In this document: in pieces, positions 33,527-43,098 of the stretch
Position numbering within the stretch: position 1 is the stretch's first letter
How the letters are laid out: each line of letters opens with the position of its first letter
DNA from: an uncultured Eubacteriales bacterium
GTDB taxonomy: Bacteria > Bacillota > Clostridia > Lachnospirales > Lachnospiraceae
Length of the DNA: 56,877 bases
Reading direction: 5' to 3'
Assembly (NCBI GenBank): GCA_900316115.1
Contig: ONBN01000019.1
Coordinates: 1-56,877, forward strand
Program-made: the position numbers and the translations under genes
Notes under the pieces: model-generated
Told to the model about the DNA's origin: nothing
The model's input: the letters and a program-made list of their open reading frames with translations, nothing else
Databases searched by the model: none

Positions 33527-34588
33527 ATGAGCACATACAGAGAGCATACAAAGGTAATACAGATCGGAGACAGGAAGATCGGTGGAGGGAATCCTATATT
33601 GATCCAGTCTATGACCAATACAAAAACAGAGGATGTACAGGCAACTACGGAGCAGATCCTTGCCCTTGAAAAAGCAGGCTGTGATATTATCCGCTGTGCT
33701 GTGCCTACCATGGAAGCTGCACAGGCATTAAAGGAGATCAAAAAGCAGATCCACATTCCTCTGGTGGCAGACATCCATTTTGATTACAGACTGGCTATCG
33801 CAGCCATGGAAAACGGAGCTGATAAGATCAGGATCAATCCGGGAAATATTGGCAGTATCCAGAGGATCAAGGCAGTTGTGGATGTGGCAAAGGAGAGGAA
33901 TATCCCTATCCGTGTAGGGGTAAACAGCGGATCCCTGGAAAAGGACCTGGTAGAGAAATATCATGGGGTGACAGCAGAAGGTCTGGTAGAAAGCGCATTG
34001 GATAAGGTGCATATCATAGAAGAACTGGGATATGACAATCTGGTGATCAGTATTAAGTCTTCTGATGTACTGATGTGTGCAAGGGCACATGAGTTGATTG
34101 CACAAAAGACCCGTTATCCGCTTCATGTGGGGATCACAGAGGCAGGTACTCTTTATTCGGGAAATATCAAGTCAGCCATCGGACTTGGGATCATTTTATA
34201 TCAGGGTATAGGAGATACGATACGTGTATCTCTCACAGGAGCACCTTTAGAAGAAGTGAAGTCGGCAAAGCGTATCCTGAAGACGCTGGGTCTTAGAAAA
34301 GGCGGGGTGGAAGTAGTATCATGTCCTACCTGCGGACGTACCAGGATCGATTTGATCGGTCTTGCCAACCAGGTAGAGACTATGGTTCAGGATATTCCAC
34401 TGGATATTAAAGTAGCAGTTATGGGCTGTGTGGTAAATGGCCCTGGAGAGGCCAAGGAAGCAGATATCGGTATTGCAGGCGGAGATGGTGTTGGACTCCT
34501 GATCAAAAAAGGAGAAGTTGTACGTAAGATACCGGAGGACCAGCTTCTGGCTGTTCTTCGGGAAGAGCTAATGAATTGGAGTGAATAA
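33527..34588 (+). CDS. ispG: 4-hydroxy-3-methylbut-2-enyl diphosphate synthase
   Basis: 353 residues. The frame is open 75 nt further upstream, but ATG 33527 gives the standard start MSTYREHTK and normal family length. Motifs: GGGNPILIQSMTNTKTED, the TIM-barrel segments LVADIHFDYRLA and KIRINPGNIG, and iron-sulfur ligands in SCPTCGRT and VMGCVVNGPGEA. It carries out the reductive ring opening of MEcPP in the non-mevalonate isoprenoid pathway with a [4Fe-4S] cluster. Overlaps polC by 1 nt (TAATG), indicating coupled translation. Confidence 0.96.
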   Translation: MSTYREHTKVIQIGDRKIGGGNPILIQSMTNTKTEDVQATTEQILALEKAGCDIIRCAVPTMEAAQALKEIKKQIHIPLVADIHFDYRLAIAAMENGADKIRINPGNIGSIQRIKAVVDVAKERNIPIRVGVNSGSLEKDLVEKYHGVTAEGLVESALDKVHIIEELGYDNLVISIKSSDVLMCARAHELIAQKTRYPLHVGITEAGTLYSGNIKSAIGLGIILYQGIGDTIRVSLTGAPLEEVKSAKRILKTLGLRKGGVEVVSCPTCGRTRIDLIGLANQVETMVQDIPLDIKVAVMGCVVNGPGEAKEADIGIAGGDGVGLLIKKGEVVRKIPEDQLLAVLREELMNWSE

Positions 34589-37500
34589 TGGAAAAGTCTT
34601 TTTTTGATGTATTTCCAGGACTGAAATTAAAGACAGAGCTTCAGGCGCTGCTTGAGGATGTAATAGTCACAAAGGTATCCTGTAATGCTGGAAAGACACA
34701 GCTGCGAGTATATATTAAAAGCAGCCGCTGGATCCATAAGAAACATATTTTTGAGTTGGAAGAGCAGATCCAGAGACAGTGCTTCCCAGGGATCGTCATG
34801 GGTGTTACTTTGATCGAACGGTTCTATTTGTCAGAGCAGTACACTCCTGAGAATTTTATGGAGGTTTACCGTTCCAGCATGGAGCTTGAGCTTAAAAATT
34901 ATAATATGCTGGAATACAATCTGTTCAAGCGTGCACAGATCACCTTTCCGGAAGCGGAAACGATGCAGCTGCAGCTGCCGGATTCTGTGATCGCCAGGGA
35001 AAAAAGTGAGATCCTGCTGGAGTATTTTCATAAGGTTTTCTGCGAACGGTGTGGTATGAACCTGAAAGCAGACATTGATTTTATTGAGACAGGAGAAAGC
35101 AAATACCGGAAAAACGCAGCCCTGCAGATCCAGCAGGAGGTGGAGAATGTACTTCGACATGCCAAGCTGGATGCAGAGGAAACAAAGGCTGAAAGCCAGG
35201 AGAAGAAGGCTGACACTTCAGGAAAGGAAAAGACTGCATCCGGGGATAAGACAAAGGGTAAGGCAGCCCAGGCTCCTAATGAGAAGAAGCCGTTTGAGAA
35301 AAAAGGCAAATGGGGCGACCGTGGCGGCTACCGTAAGGATCCGAATCCGGATGTTATCTATGGACGGGATGTGGAGAATGATCCTGTTCCACTGGAGTCT
35401 ATTGTAGAAGTTGTTGGTGAGGTGACGATCCGTGGACAGGTCATGGATGTGGAAGCAAGGGAGATCCGCAATGAAAAGACCATTTTGATCTTCCCTGTAA
35501 CAGACTTTACAGATTCCATTACTGTAAAAATGTTCCTGCGGAATGAACAGGTGCCAGAGGTAACAGAACATCTGAAAAAGGGTGCATTTATCAAGCTGAA
35601 AGGTGTTACCACCATTGACCGTTTTGACAGTGAACTGACCATTGGCTCTGTAAGCGGGATCAAGAAGATCGGGGATTTCCGCAGTACAAGGATGGATACA
35701 GCACCACAGAAAAGGGTGGAACTGCATTGTCATACCAAGATGAGTGATATGGACGGTGTTACCGAGGCCAAGGCACTGGTGAAACGGGCATATGAATGGG
35801 GACACCCGGCCATTGCTATTACGGATCATGGTGTAGTGCAGGCATTCCCTGAGGCGAACCACTGTTTTGATGCCTGGGGCGGATGTGTGCCTAAGGATTC
35901 AGATTTTAAGGTATTGTACGGCATGGAGGCCTATCTGGTAGATGACCTGAAGGGTATGGTTACAAATCCAAAGGGCCAGTCACTGGAAGGACGCTTTGTT
36001 GTATTTGATATAGAGACTACCGGATTTTCTCCTCTTACCTGCAGGATCATAGAGATTGGTGCTGTGCTTGTGGAAGACGGACAGATCACAGACCGCTTTT
36101 CCACATTTGTGAATCCGGAGGTTCCTATCCCGTTTCGGATCGAGCAGCTGACAAGCATTAATGATGCCATGGTTATGGAGGCACCTAAGATCCAGGAAAT
36201 TCTGCCTAAGTTGCTGGAATTTTGTGAAGGCGCTACCATGGTAGCCCATAATGCAGACTTTGATATGAGCTTTATTATTGAGAATTGCAACAGGCTTGGG
36301 ATTTCTCATGATTTTACTTATGTGGATACAGTTGGTATGGCCAGATTCCTTTTGCCTGCCCTGAACCGTTTTAAGCTGGATACTGTGGCCAAGGCAGTAG
36401 GCGTTTCCCTGGATCATCATCACAGGGCTGTGGATGATGCAGAATGTACTGCACGTATCTTTGAGAAATTTGTGGCAATGTGCAGGGAAAGAGATATTTT
36501 TGATGTGGATCAGTTGAATGAACAGGGAAAGGTTTCCGCAGATACCATCAAAAAGCTGCCAACCTATCATGCAGTGATCTTTATGTGTAATGAAACAGGA
36601 AGGATCAATCTGTACAAGCTGGTAAGCCAGTCCCATATCAAGTATTTTAACCATAAGCCAAGAGTTCCAAAGAGTGTGTTTGAAGCCCACAGGGACGGAC
36701 TGATCATCGGAAGCGCCTGCGAGGCAGGGGAACTTTACCAGGCACTGCTTCGGAATGCGCCGGAGCCGGAGATTGCAAGACTGGTGAATTTCTATGATTA
36801 TCTGGAGATCCAGCCATTAGGAAACAACTGGTTTATGATCGAGGATGAGAAGAATGATACCATTCATTCCAAGGAAGATCTGATCGAGATCAATAAAAAG
36901 ATCGTAAAACTGGGAGAGCAGTTTAACAAGCCTGTAGTGGCTACCTGTGATGTGCACTTTATGGATCCACAGGATGAGATTTACAGAAGAATCATTATGG
37001 CAGGCAATGGTTTTAAGGATGCAGATAACCAGGCGCCTCTTTATCTTAGAACTACAGAGGAAATGCTGGAAGAATTTTCTTATCTTGGCAGTGAAAAGGC
37101 AGAAGAGGTGGTGATCACCAACACCAATAAGATCGCAGACATGATTGAGAAAATTTCCCCTATCCATCCGGACAAATTTCCGCCTGTTATTGAAAATTCC
37201 GACAGGGATCTGAAGGATATATGTTTCAAGAAAGCTCACGAAATGTACGGGGAGACGCTGCCGGCCATTGTGGAGGATCGGCTGGAGAAAGAACTGCATT
37301 CTATTATTTCCAATGGATATGCGGTGATGTATATCATTGCACAGAAACTGGTATGGAAGTCCAATGAGGATGGGTATCTGGTTGGTTCCCGTGGATCGGT
37401 TGGCTCCTCGCTTGCAGCCACTATGTCCGGTATCACAGAGGTCAATCCTCTGCCTCCCCATTACCTGTGCCCTAATCCGGAATGCAAATACAGTGATTTT

Positions 37501-39090
37501 GATTCTCCTGAAATCAAGGAATTTGCAGGTATGGCAGGGTGTGACATGCCGGATCGGATCTGCCCGAAATGCGGCACAAAGATGACAAAGCAGGGCTTTG
37601 ATATCCCATTTGAAACCTTCCTTGGATTTAAGGGAGATAAAGAGCCTGATATTGACCTGAACTTTTCCGGTGAGTATCAGACAAATGCACATAAATATAC
37701 AGAAGTTATTTTCGGAAAAGGGCAGACTTTTAAAGCAGGTACCATTGGCACTCTGGCAGACAAGACAGCCTTTGGTTATGTAAAGAATTATTTTGAAGAG
37801 CGAGGCCAGCATAAGCGGTACTGTGAGATCAATAGGATCGTGCAGGGCTGTACCGGAGTACGCCGTACCACAGGACAGCATCCTGGAGGGATCATTGTTC
37901 TTCCAAAAGGCGAGGAGATTGAGAAATTTACACCTGTACAGTACCCGGCAAATGATTCCAGCAGTGGTTTTATCACTACTCATTTTGATTATCACTCTAT
38001 TGACGGTAATCTTCTGAAGCTGGATATACTGGGGCACGATGATCCTACCATGATCCGTATGCTGGAGGATCTGACAGGTCTTTCTGCCAGGAAGGTTCCA
38101 CTGGATGACAAGGCAGTGATGTCTTTGTTTGCCAGCACAGAGGCATTGAAGATCAAGCCAGAGGATATCGGAGGCTGTAAGCTGGGATGTCTGGGTATTC
38201 CTGAGTTTGGTACAGACTTTGCCATGCAGATGCTGATTGATACAAAACCAAAGTATTTCTCTGATCTTGTCCGTATTGCAGGACTATCTCACGGAACGGA
38301 TGTGTGGCTTGGCAATGCACAGACCTTGATCGAAGAAGGAAAGGCCACGATTTCCACTGCTATCTGTACCAGGGATGATATTATGATCTATCTGATCGGA
38401 CAGGGTGTGGAAAGCGGCCTGGCATTTACCATCATGGAAAGTGTACGTAAGGGAAAAGGCCTGCGTGACGAATGGATCACTACCATGAAGGAGCATGGGG
38501 TTCCGGACTGGTATATCTGGTCCTGTAAAAAGATCAAGTACATGTTCCCGAAAGCCCATGCTGCAGCCTATGTTATGATGGCATACCGTATTGCATGGTT
38601 CAAGGTTTTCCAGCCGTTGGCTTACTATGCGGCTTACTTCAGTATCCGTGCCACTTCTTTTTCCTACGAACTGATGTGTATGGGAAAAGAAAGACTGGAA
38701 TACTATATGGCAGAGATCCGTAAGAAAGGGGACAGTGCCACTCAGAAAGAGCAGGCCACCCTGAAGGATATGAGAATCGTACAGGAAATGTACGCAAGAG
38801 GGTTTGATTTTGTTCCCATTGACCTTTATAAGGCAAAGGCCCACAGGTTCCAGATCATGGACCAGAAGCTGATGCCTGCGCTGGATACTATTGACGGTCT
38901 GGGGGACAAGGCAGCAGACGCTGTTGTAGAGGCGGCTGCAAAAGGTAAATTCCTGTCAAAAGATGATTTCCGTGACAGGACGAAGGTAAGTAAGACAGTG
39001 ATCGATCTGATGGACGATCTGGGGTTATTTGGGGATATTCCTCAGTCCAACCAGATATCACTGTTTGATTTCTCAAAAAATGCGGTGTAG
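34588..39090 (+). CDS. polC: DNA polymerase III, PolC-type alpha subunit
   Basis: 1500 residues, usual size for Gram-positive PolC. Order: N-terminal domain (1 to about 220), a Lys/Glu-rich linker, OB domain (about 265-365), and PHP domain beginning near 377 (HCHTKMSDMDG). An inserted DnaQ-type 3'-5' exonuclease follows, from about 470 (VVFDIETTGFSP) to 630 (HHHRAVDDAECT); then the rest of PHP, the zinc module (CPNPEC ... CPKCG, about 960-995), palm catalytic Asp1021/Asp1023 in PDIDLNFSG, fingers and the C-terminal domain. It is the replicative leading-strand polymerase with built-in proofreading. It is followed 9 nt later by fbp. Confidence 0.97.
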   Translation: MEKSFFDVFPGLKLKTELQALLEDVIVTKVSCNAGKTQLRVYIKSSRWIHKKHIFELEEQIQRQCFPGIVMGVTLIERFYLSEQYTPENFMEVYRSSMELELKNYNMLEYNLFKRAQITFPEAETMQLQLPDSVIAREKSEILLEYFHKVFCERCGMNLKADIDFIETGESKYRKNAALQIQQEVENVLRHAKLDAEETKAESQEKKADTSGKEKTASGDKTKGKAAQAPNEKKPFEKKGKWGDRGGYRKDPNPDVIYGRDVENDPVPLESIVEVVGEVTIRGQVMDVEAREIRNEKTILIFPVTDFTDSITVKMFLRNEQVPEVTEHLKKGAFIKLKGVTTIDRFDSELTIGSVSGIKKIGDFRSTRMDTAPQKRVELHCHTKMSDMDGVTEAKALVKRAYEWGHPAIAITDHGVVQAFPEANHCFDAWGGCVPKDSDFKVLYGMEAYLVDDLKGMVTNPKGQSLEGRFVVFDIETTGFSPLTCRIIEIGAVLVEDGQITDRFSTFVNPEVPIPFRIEQLTSINDAMVMEAPKIQEILPKLLEFCEGATMVAHNADFDMSFIIENCNRLGISHDFTYVDTVGMARFLLPALNRFKLDTVAKAVGVSLDHHHRAVDDAECTARIFEKFVAMCRERDIFDVDQLNEQGKVSADTIKKLPTYHAVIFMCNETGRINLYKLVSQSHIKYFNHKPRVPKSVFEAHRDGLIIGSACEAGELYQALLRNAPEPEIARLVNFYDYLEIQPLGNNWFMIEDEKNDTIHSKEDLIEINKKIVKLGEQFNKPVVATCDVHFMDPQDEIYRRIIMAGNGFKDADNQAPLYLRTTEEMLEEFSYLGSEKAEEVVITNTNKIADMIEKISPIHPDKFPPVIENSDRDLKDICFKKAHEMYGETLPAIVEDRLEKELHSIISNGYAVMYIIAQKLVWKSNEDGYLVGSRGSVGSSLAATMSGITEVNPLPPHYLCPNPECKYSDFDSPEIKEFAGMAGCDMPDRICPKCGTKMTKQGFDIPFETFLGFKGDKEPDIDLNFSGEYQTNAHKYTEVIFGKGQTFKAGTIGTLADKTAFGYVKNYFEERGQHKRYCEINRIVQGCTGVRRTTGQHPGGIIVLPKGEEIEKFTPVQYPANDSSSGFITTHFDYHSIDGNLLKLDILGHDDPTMIRMLEDLTGLSARKVPLDDKAVMSLFASTEALKIKPEDIGGCKLGCLGIPEFGTDFAMQMLIDTKPKYFSDLVRIAGLSHGTDVWLGNAQTLIEEGKATISTAICTRDDIMIYLIGQGVESGLAFTIMESVRKGKGLRDEWITTMKEHGVPDWYIWSCKKIKYMFPKAHAAAYVMMAYRIAWFKVFQPLAYYAAYFSIRATSFSYELMCMGKERLEYYMAEIRKKGDSATQKEQATLKDMRIVQEMYARGFDFVPIDLYKAKAHRFQIMDQKLMPALDTIDGLGDKAADAVVEAAAKGKFLSKDDFRDRTKVSKTVIDLMDDLGLFGDIPQSNQISLFDFSKNAV

Positions 39091-39099
39091 GGAGGGACT

Positions 39100-41058
39100 A
39101 TGACCACAGAAGAATTGCGCTATCTGCAGCGGCTTGCAGAGCTTTATCCAACGATTGGGAAGGCGTCCACAGAGATCATTAATCTTCAGTCTATTCTGAA
39201 CCTGCCGAAAGGTACAGAGCATTTTCTTTCTGATATTCATGGTGAATACCAGGCTTTTTCCCATGTGCTGAGAAATGGCTCAGGGGCAGTCCGTAAGAAG
39301 GTGGATGACGTGTTTGGCCATACCCTAAGCAATCAGGATAAACGATCACTGGCAACGCTGATTTATTATCCGAAAGAGAAGATTGAACTGGTAAAAAAAC
39401 AGGAAGAGGATATGGAAAACTGGTATAAGATCACTTTATACCGTCTGATCGAGGTATGCAAAACAACAGCCTCCAAATATACAAGATCCAAAGTAAGAAA
39501 AGCCCTTCCTGCAGATTATGCTTATGTGATTGAAGAACTGATCACTGAAAAGGCAGAGGTTCTGGACAAGGAAGCCTATTATGATGCGATTGTAGAAACC
39601 ATCATTCAGATCGGCAGGGCAGAGAACTTTATTATTGCTTTGTGCGAACTGATCCAAAGGCTGGTAGTGGATCATCTGCATATCCTTGGAGATATTTATG
39701 ACAGAGGACCTGGCCCCCATTTCATTATGGACCGATTGATGTCCTACCATTCCCTGGATATCCAGTGGGGGAACCATGATGTAGTATGGATGGGAGCTGC
39801 TGCAGGACAGCAGGCATGTATTGCCACTGTGATCCGTAATAGTGTCCGATATGGCAATCTGGATATTTTGGAGGATGGCTATGGGATTAACATGATGCCG
39901 CTGGCAGCCTTTGCAATGGAAGCATACAGGGATGATCCCTGCATAGCTTTTTCAGGGATTTCCAGTCCGTCTAATTACAATGCAATGGAAAAAGAATATA
40001 GCCGGAAAATGCATAAGGCCATTGCAGTGATCCAGTTTAAGCTGGAGGGGCAGCTGATCATGAACCATCCGGACTTTGATATGGAGGATCGACTCCTGCT
40101 TCATCGGATCCATCCGGAAAAAGGAACGATTACACTTCCTGACGGAAAAGAATATCCACTTTTGGATAATTGTTTTCCCACTGTGGACTGGACACATCCT
40201 TATCAGCTTACCAAAGAAGAACGAACAGTGATGGAACGGCTTACTTCCGGTTTTGTTAATTGTGCAAAGCTTCAGCAGCATATGCGTTTTCTTCTTGACA
40301 AAGGAGGGCTTTATAGGGTATATAATGGGAATCTGCTGTTTCATGGAAGCATTCCATTAAATGAAGACGGATCCTTTAAGAAAGTACAGATCTATGGGAA
40401 CATATACAAAGGAAAAGCCCTTTATGATACCCTGGAATCCTATGCAAGACGGGCTTTTTATGAATTGGACGATAAGGAACTGGAAAAAAGCAGGGATATA
40501 CTGTGGTACATCTGGGCAGCACCTAATTCACCGCTTTTCGGAAAAGATAAGATGACTACTTTTGAACGGTACTATATAGAAGATCCGGGAACTCATCAGG
40601 AGAATAAAAATGCTTATTACCGCCTTCTTGAGAATGAAAAAGTAGTTGATCATATTTTGGAAGAATTTGGATTGGACGGGGCAGAGGGCAGGATCATTAA
40701 CGGCCATGTACCTGTGCATCAGTTAGAGGGAGAGAATCCTGTGAAGTGTGGTGGGAAGGTGATCGTGATCGATGGCGGTTTTTCCAAAGCTTATCGGAAA
40801 GTTACGGGGATCGCCGGATATACCCTGATCTATAATTCCTATGGTCTGGCACTGACTGCCCATGAGCCTTTTACTTCTGCAGAGGATGCAGTGATCAGAG
40901 AACAGGACATTGTCTCAAACCGTGTGGCAGTTCATTATACTTCCAGACGGCGCCTGGTTGGGGATACAGACAATGGAAAGGCACTGAAGGAGCGGATCAG
41001 TGAATTAAAATGGCTTCTGGAAGCCTACAGGAGAGGCATTATCAAAGAGAAAAAGTGA
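39100..41058 (+). CDS. fbp: Fructose-1,6-bisphosphatase, class III
   Basis: 652 residues, the characteristic length of the Firmicute class III enzyme; ATG after GGGAGGG. Metallophosphoesterase motifs: SDIHGEY (Asp45, His47), GDIYDRG (Asp198), GNHD (225-227) and INGHVPV. It dephosphorylates fructose-1,6-bisphosphate for gluconeogenesis; cytoplasmic, Mn2+-dependent in Bacillus. Transcription is probably continuous with ispG-polC; no terminator is seen between polC and fbp. Confidence 0.96.
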   Translation: MTTEELRYLQRLAELYPTIGKASTEIINLQSILNLPKGTEHFLSDIHGEYQAFSHVLRNGSGAVRKKVDDVFGHTLSNQDKRSLATLIYYPKEKIELVKKQEEDMENWYKITLYRLIEVCKTTASKYTRSKVRKALPADYAYVIEELITEKAEVLDKEAYYDAIVETIIQIGRAENFIIALCELIQRLVVDHLHILGDIYDRGPGPHFIMDRLMSYHSLDIQWGNHDVVWMGAAAGQQACIATVIRNSVRYGNLDILEDGYGINMMPLAAFAMEAYRDDPCIAFSGISSPSNYNAMEKEYSRKMHKAIAVIQFKLEGQLIMNHPDFDMEDRLLLHRIHPEKGTITLPDGKEYPLLDNCFPTVDWTHPYQLTKEERTVMERLTSGFVNCAKLQQHMRFLLDKGGLYRVYNGNLLFHGSIPLNEDGSFKKVQIYGNIYKGKALYDTLESYARRAFYELDDKELEKSRDILWYIWAAPNSPLFGKDKMTTFERYYIEDPGTHQENKNAYYRLLENEKVVDHILEEFGLDGAEGRIINGHVPVHQLEGENPVKCGGKVIVIDGGFSKAYRKVTGIAGYTLIYNSYGLALTAHEPFTSAEDAVIREQDIVSNRVAVHYTSRRRLVGDTDNGKALKERISELKWLLEAYRRGIIKEKK

Positions 41059-41137
41059 CTGAACCATTAAAGGATCAGGCATTGATTTCTATATAAAAGT
41101 CCATCAGGGCAAATAAAAACAGAGGAGAATCGAAAAA

Positions 41138-42553
41138 ATGGGTGGAATTTTTGGAGTAGTTTCAAAAAACAGTTGTGTAATGGATTTGTTTTTCGGAATC
41201 GATTATCATTCACATCTGGGAACGCGTAGAGGTGGAATGGCTGTTTATGATAGAGAAGAAGGCTTTAACAGGGCAATCCATAATATCGAGAATTCACCAT
41301 TCAGGACAAAGTTTGATCGGGATGTGGAGGAACTGCACGGAAATGTAGGAATCGGCTGTATTTCTGATAATGAGCCTCAGCCTTTGCTTGTACGTTCCCA
41401 CCTGGGGAATTTTGCCATCACCACAGTTGGTAAGATCAACAATCTGGAGGAACTGGTACAGAATTGTTTCAAAAACGGATGCTCACATTTCCTTGAGATG
41501 AGCGGAGGCAGCGTAAATCCTACGGAAATGGTGGCAGCTCTGATTAATCAGAAGGGCAGTATCCTGGACGGGATCCGCTATGCACAGGAAGTGATCCAGG
41601 GATCTATGACTATGCTGATCCTGACACCGGAAGGACTGTATGCAGCCCGTGACCGTCTGGGAAGGACACCTTTAGTGATCGGCAGGAAAGAAGGAGCCTG
41701 CTGTGCTTCTTTTGAAAGCCATGCGTACATTAATCTGGGTTATGAAGATTATAAGGAATTAGGCCCGGGCGAGGTAGATTTCCTTACACCTGAAGGGGTG
41801 GAAGTGCTGCAAAAGCCAGGGGATAAAATGCGCATCTGTTCTTTCCTCTGGGTATATTATGGGTATCCAACTTCTACCTATGAAGGAGTCAATGTAGAAG
41901 AAATGCGGTACAAATGCGGAGACATTCTGGCAGGCAGAGATGCAGGGGAGATTTCACCGGATATTGTAGCGGGTGTGCCGGATTCAGGTATTGCCCATGC
42001 CATTGGATATGCCAATCGTTCCGGAGTGCCTTTTGCACGACCATTTATTAAATACACACCAACCTGGCCCCGTTCTTTTATGCCTACTCAGCAAAGCCAG
42101 CGTAATCTGATCGCCAGGATGAAACTGATCCCTGTACATAAGCTGATCAAAGGGAAAAGCCTGCTGATGATTGATGATTCCATCGTTCGTGGTACACAGC
42201 TTCGTGAAACTACAGAATTTCTTTATAATAATGGGGCAAGAGAGGTGCATATCCGTCCTGCATGTCCGCCACTGCTCTATGGCTGCAAGTATCTGAATTT
42301 CTCCAGATCCAAATCAGAAATGGATCTGATCACAAGGCGGATCGTGGCAAAAAGAGAAGGGGATCATGTGGATCCGAAAGTGCTTGCAGATTATGCAAAT
42401 CCGGATTCACAGAACTATAAGGAAATGCTGGAAGAGATTCGTAAAGAACTGAATTTCACTTCCCTGAAGTACCATCGTCTGGATGATCTGGAAGCATCCA
42501 TTGATATTGAGCCATGTAAGCTTTGCACTTATTGCTGGAATGGTGTAGAATAA
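41138..42553 (+). CDS. PurF-like amidophosphoribosyltransferase homologue lacking the glutaminase cysteine
   Basis: 471 residues, ATG after AGAGGAGA. The overall layout is PurF: N-terminal Ntn domain (1 to about 230), phosphoribosyltransferase domain with PRPP motif LLMIDDSIVRGTQLR (about 342-356), and cysteines C234, C376/C383 and C460/C463/C466 at positions expected for the PurF [4Fe-4S] cluster. But the chain starts M-G-G-I-F-G: the nucleophile Cys that follows the initiator Met is Gly2. Other glutamine-site landmarks (the H-x-R-Y-S-T and A-H-N-G motifs) are replaced by GIGCISD and TTVGKIN. It should not hydrolyse glutamine the usual way. It may use free ammonia, need a partner, or be a regulatory PRPP-binding protein. 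Confidence 0.85.
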   Translation: MGGIFGVVSKNSCVMDLFFGIDYHSHLGTRRGGMAVYDREEGFNRAIHNIENSPFRTKFDRDVEELHGNVGIGCISDNEPQPLLVRSHLGNFAITTVGKINNLEELVQNCFKNGCSHFLEMSGGSVNPTEMVAALINQKGSILDGIRYAQEVIQGSMTMLILTPEGLYAARDRLGRTPLVIGRKEGACCASFESHAYINLGYEDYKELGPGEVDFLTPEGVEVLQKPGDKMRICSFLWVYYGYPTSTYEGVNVEEMRYKCGDILAGRDAGEISPDIVAGVPDSGIAHAIGYANRSGVPFARPFIKYTPTWPRSFMPTQQSQRNLIARMKLIPVHKLIKGKSLLMIDDSIVRGTQLRETTEFLYNNGAREVHIRPACPPLLYGCKYLNFSRSKSEMDLITRRIVAKREGDHVDPKVLADYANPDSQNYKEMLEEIRKELNFTSLKYHRLDDLEASIDIEPCKLCTYCWNGVE

Positions 42554-42566
42554 TTGTTCCATAAAA

Positions 42567-42633
42567 CAAAACATGCATTGTGTGTGCCTGGGAGCTGGAT
42601 CAGCTTCCGGGAAGCATACAATGCATGTTTTTT
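42567..42633. terminator. Long bidirectional terminator hairpin
   Basis: Outer stem AAAACATGCATTGT pairs with ACAATGCATGTTTTTT, with an inner GGGAGCTG/CAGCTTCC stem, between the convergent PurF-like and XRE genes. It overlaps the XRE stop codon by 2 bases. Confidence 0.85.
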
Positions 42634-42847
42634 AGTGATACAGCTTTTTGTTATCGGTACGTCCAACCAGATAATCAATGCTTGTATTATAATAGTTTGC
42701 AAGTCGGATGAGCATTTCAATTGGTATATTCCTGGATCCTGTTTCATAATGGGAATAGGATCGCTGGCTGATATGCAGGATTTCGCTGATTTGTTTCTGA
42801 GAAAGGTCAGCATCCGTACGCAGATCCTGAATGCGCTGAAATCTCAT
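42632..42847 (-). CDS. Small XRE-family transcriptional regulator
   Basis: 71 residues, ATG 42847 with AAAGGAG upstream. It is a single helix-turn-helix domain: RIQDLRTDADLSQKQISEIL, then ISQRSYSHYETGSRNIPIEM (recognition helix) and LANYYNTSIDYLVGRT. There is no effector domain, so it probably acts as a dimeric repressor or as part of a small regulatory circuit. Monocistronic, convergent to the PurF-like gene and divergent from the yifB cluster. Confidence 0.88.
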   Translation of the reverse strand: MRFQRIQDLRTDADLSQKQISEILHISQRSYSHYETGSRNIPIEMLIRLANYYNTSIDYLVGRTDNKKLYH

Positions 42848-42931
42848 ACAGTATTTCTCCTTTCCGATTTTTTTCTTTTGTATTTCTATGAAAACGTCTA
42901 TTCGCAGTATAAAACAGAACCAATTAAACTA

Positions 42932-42960
42932 TTGCAAATAGGAGCATAATGGGCTATACT
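42932..42960 (+). promoter_or_regulatory. yifB cluster promoter
   Basis: TTGCAA (42932-42937), 17-bp spacer, TATACT (42955-42960), leaving a leader of about 130 nt. TTGCAA is its own reverse complement and could also serve the divergent XRE gene, though the spacing on that side is poor. Confidence 0.6.
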
Positions 42961-43098
42961 AAAATCTATCTATCTGTTCAAAAACAGTCTGGAATTCATG
43001 TGCAGTATTCTGAAAATCATCTACAAAAATCCATGAGAATTTTATTTTAAAAAGGCAAAAACACAGGTCGGGGCAGCGCTTTTTGCAGAAAGGAAATC

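Noticed and set aside
36817-38037. 406-codon open frame antisense to polC
   Set aside because: Lies wholly inside polC catalytic domains and is low in domain-like features; a codon-usage shadow.
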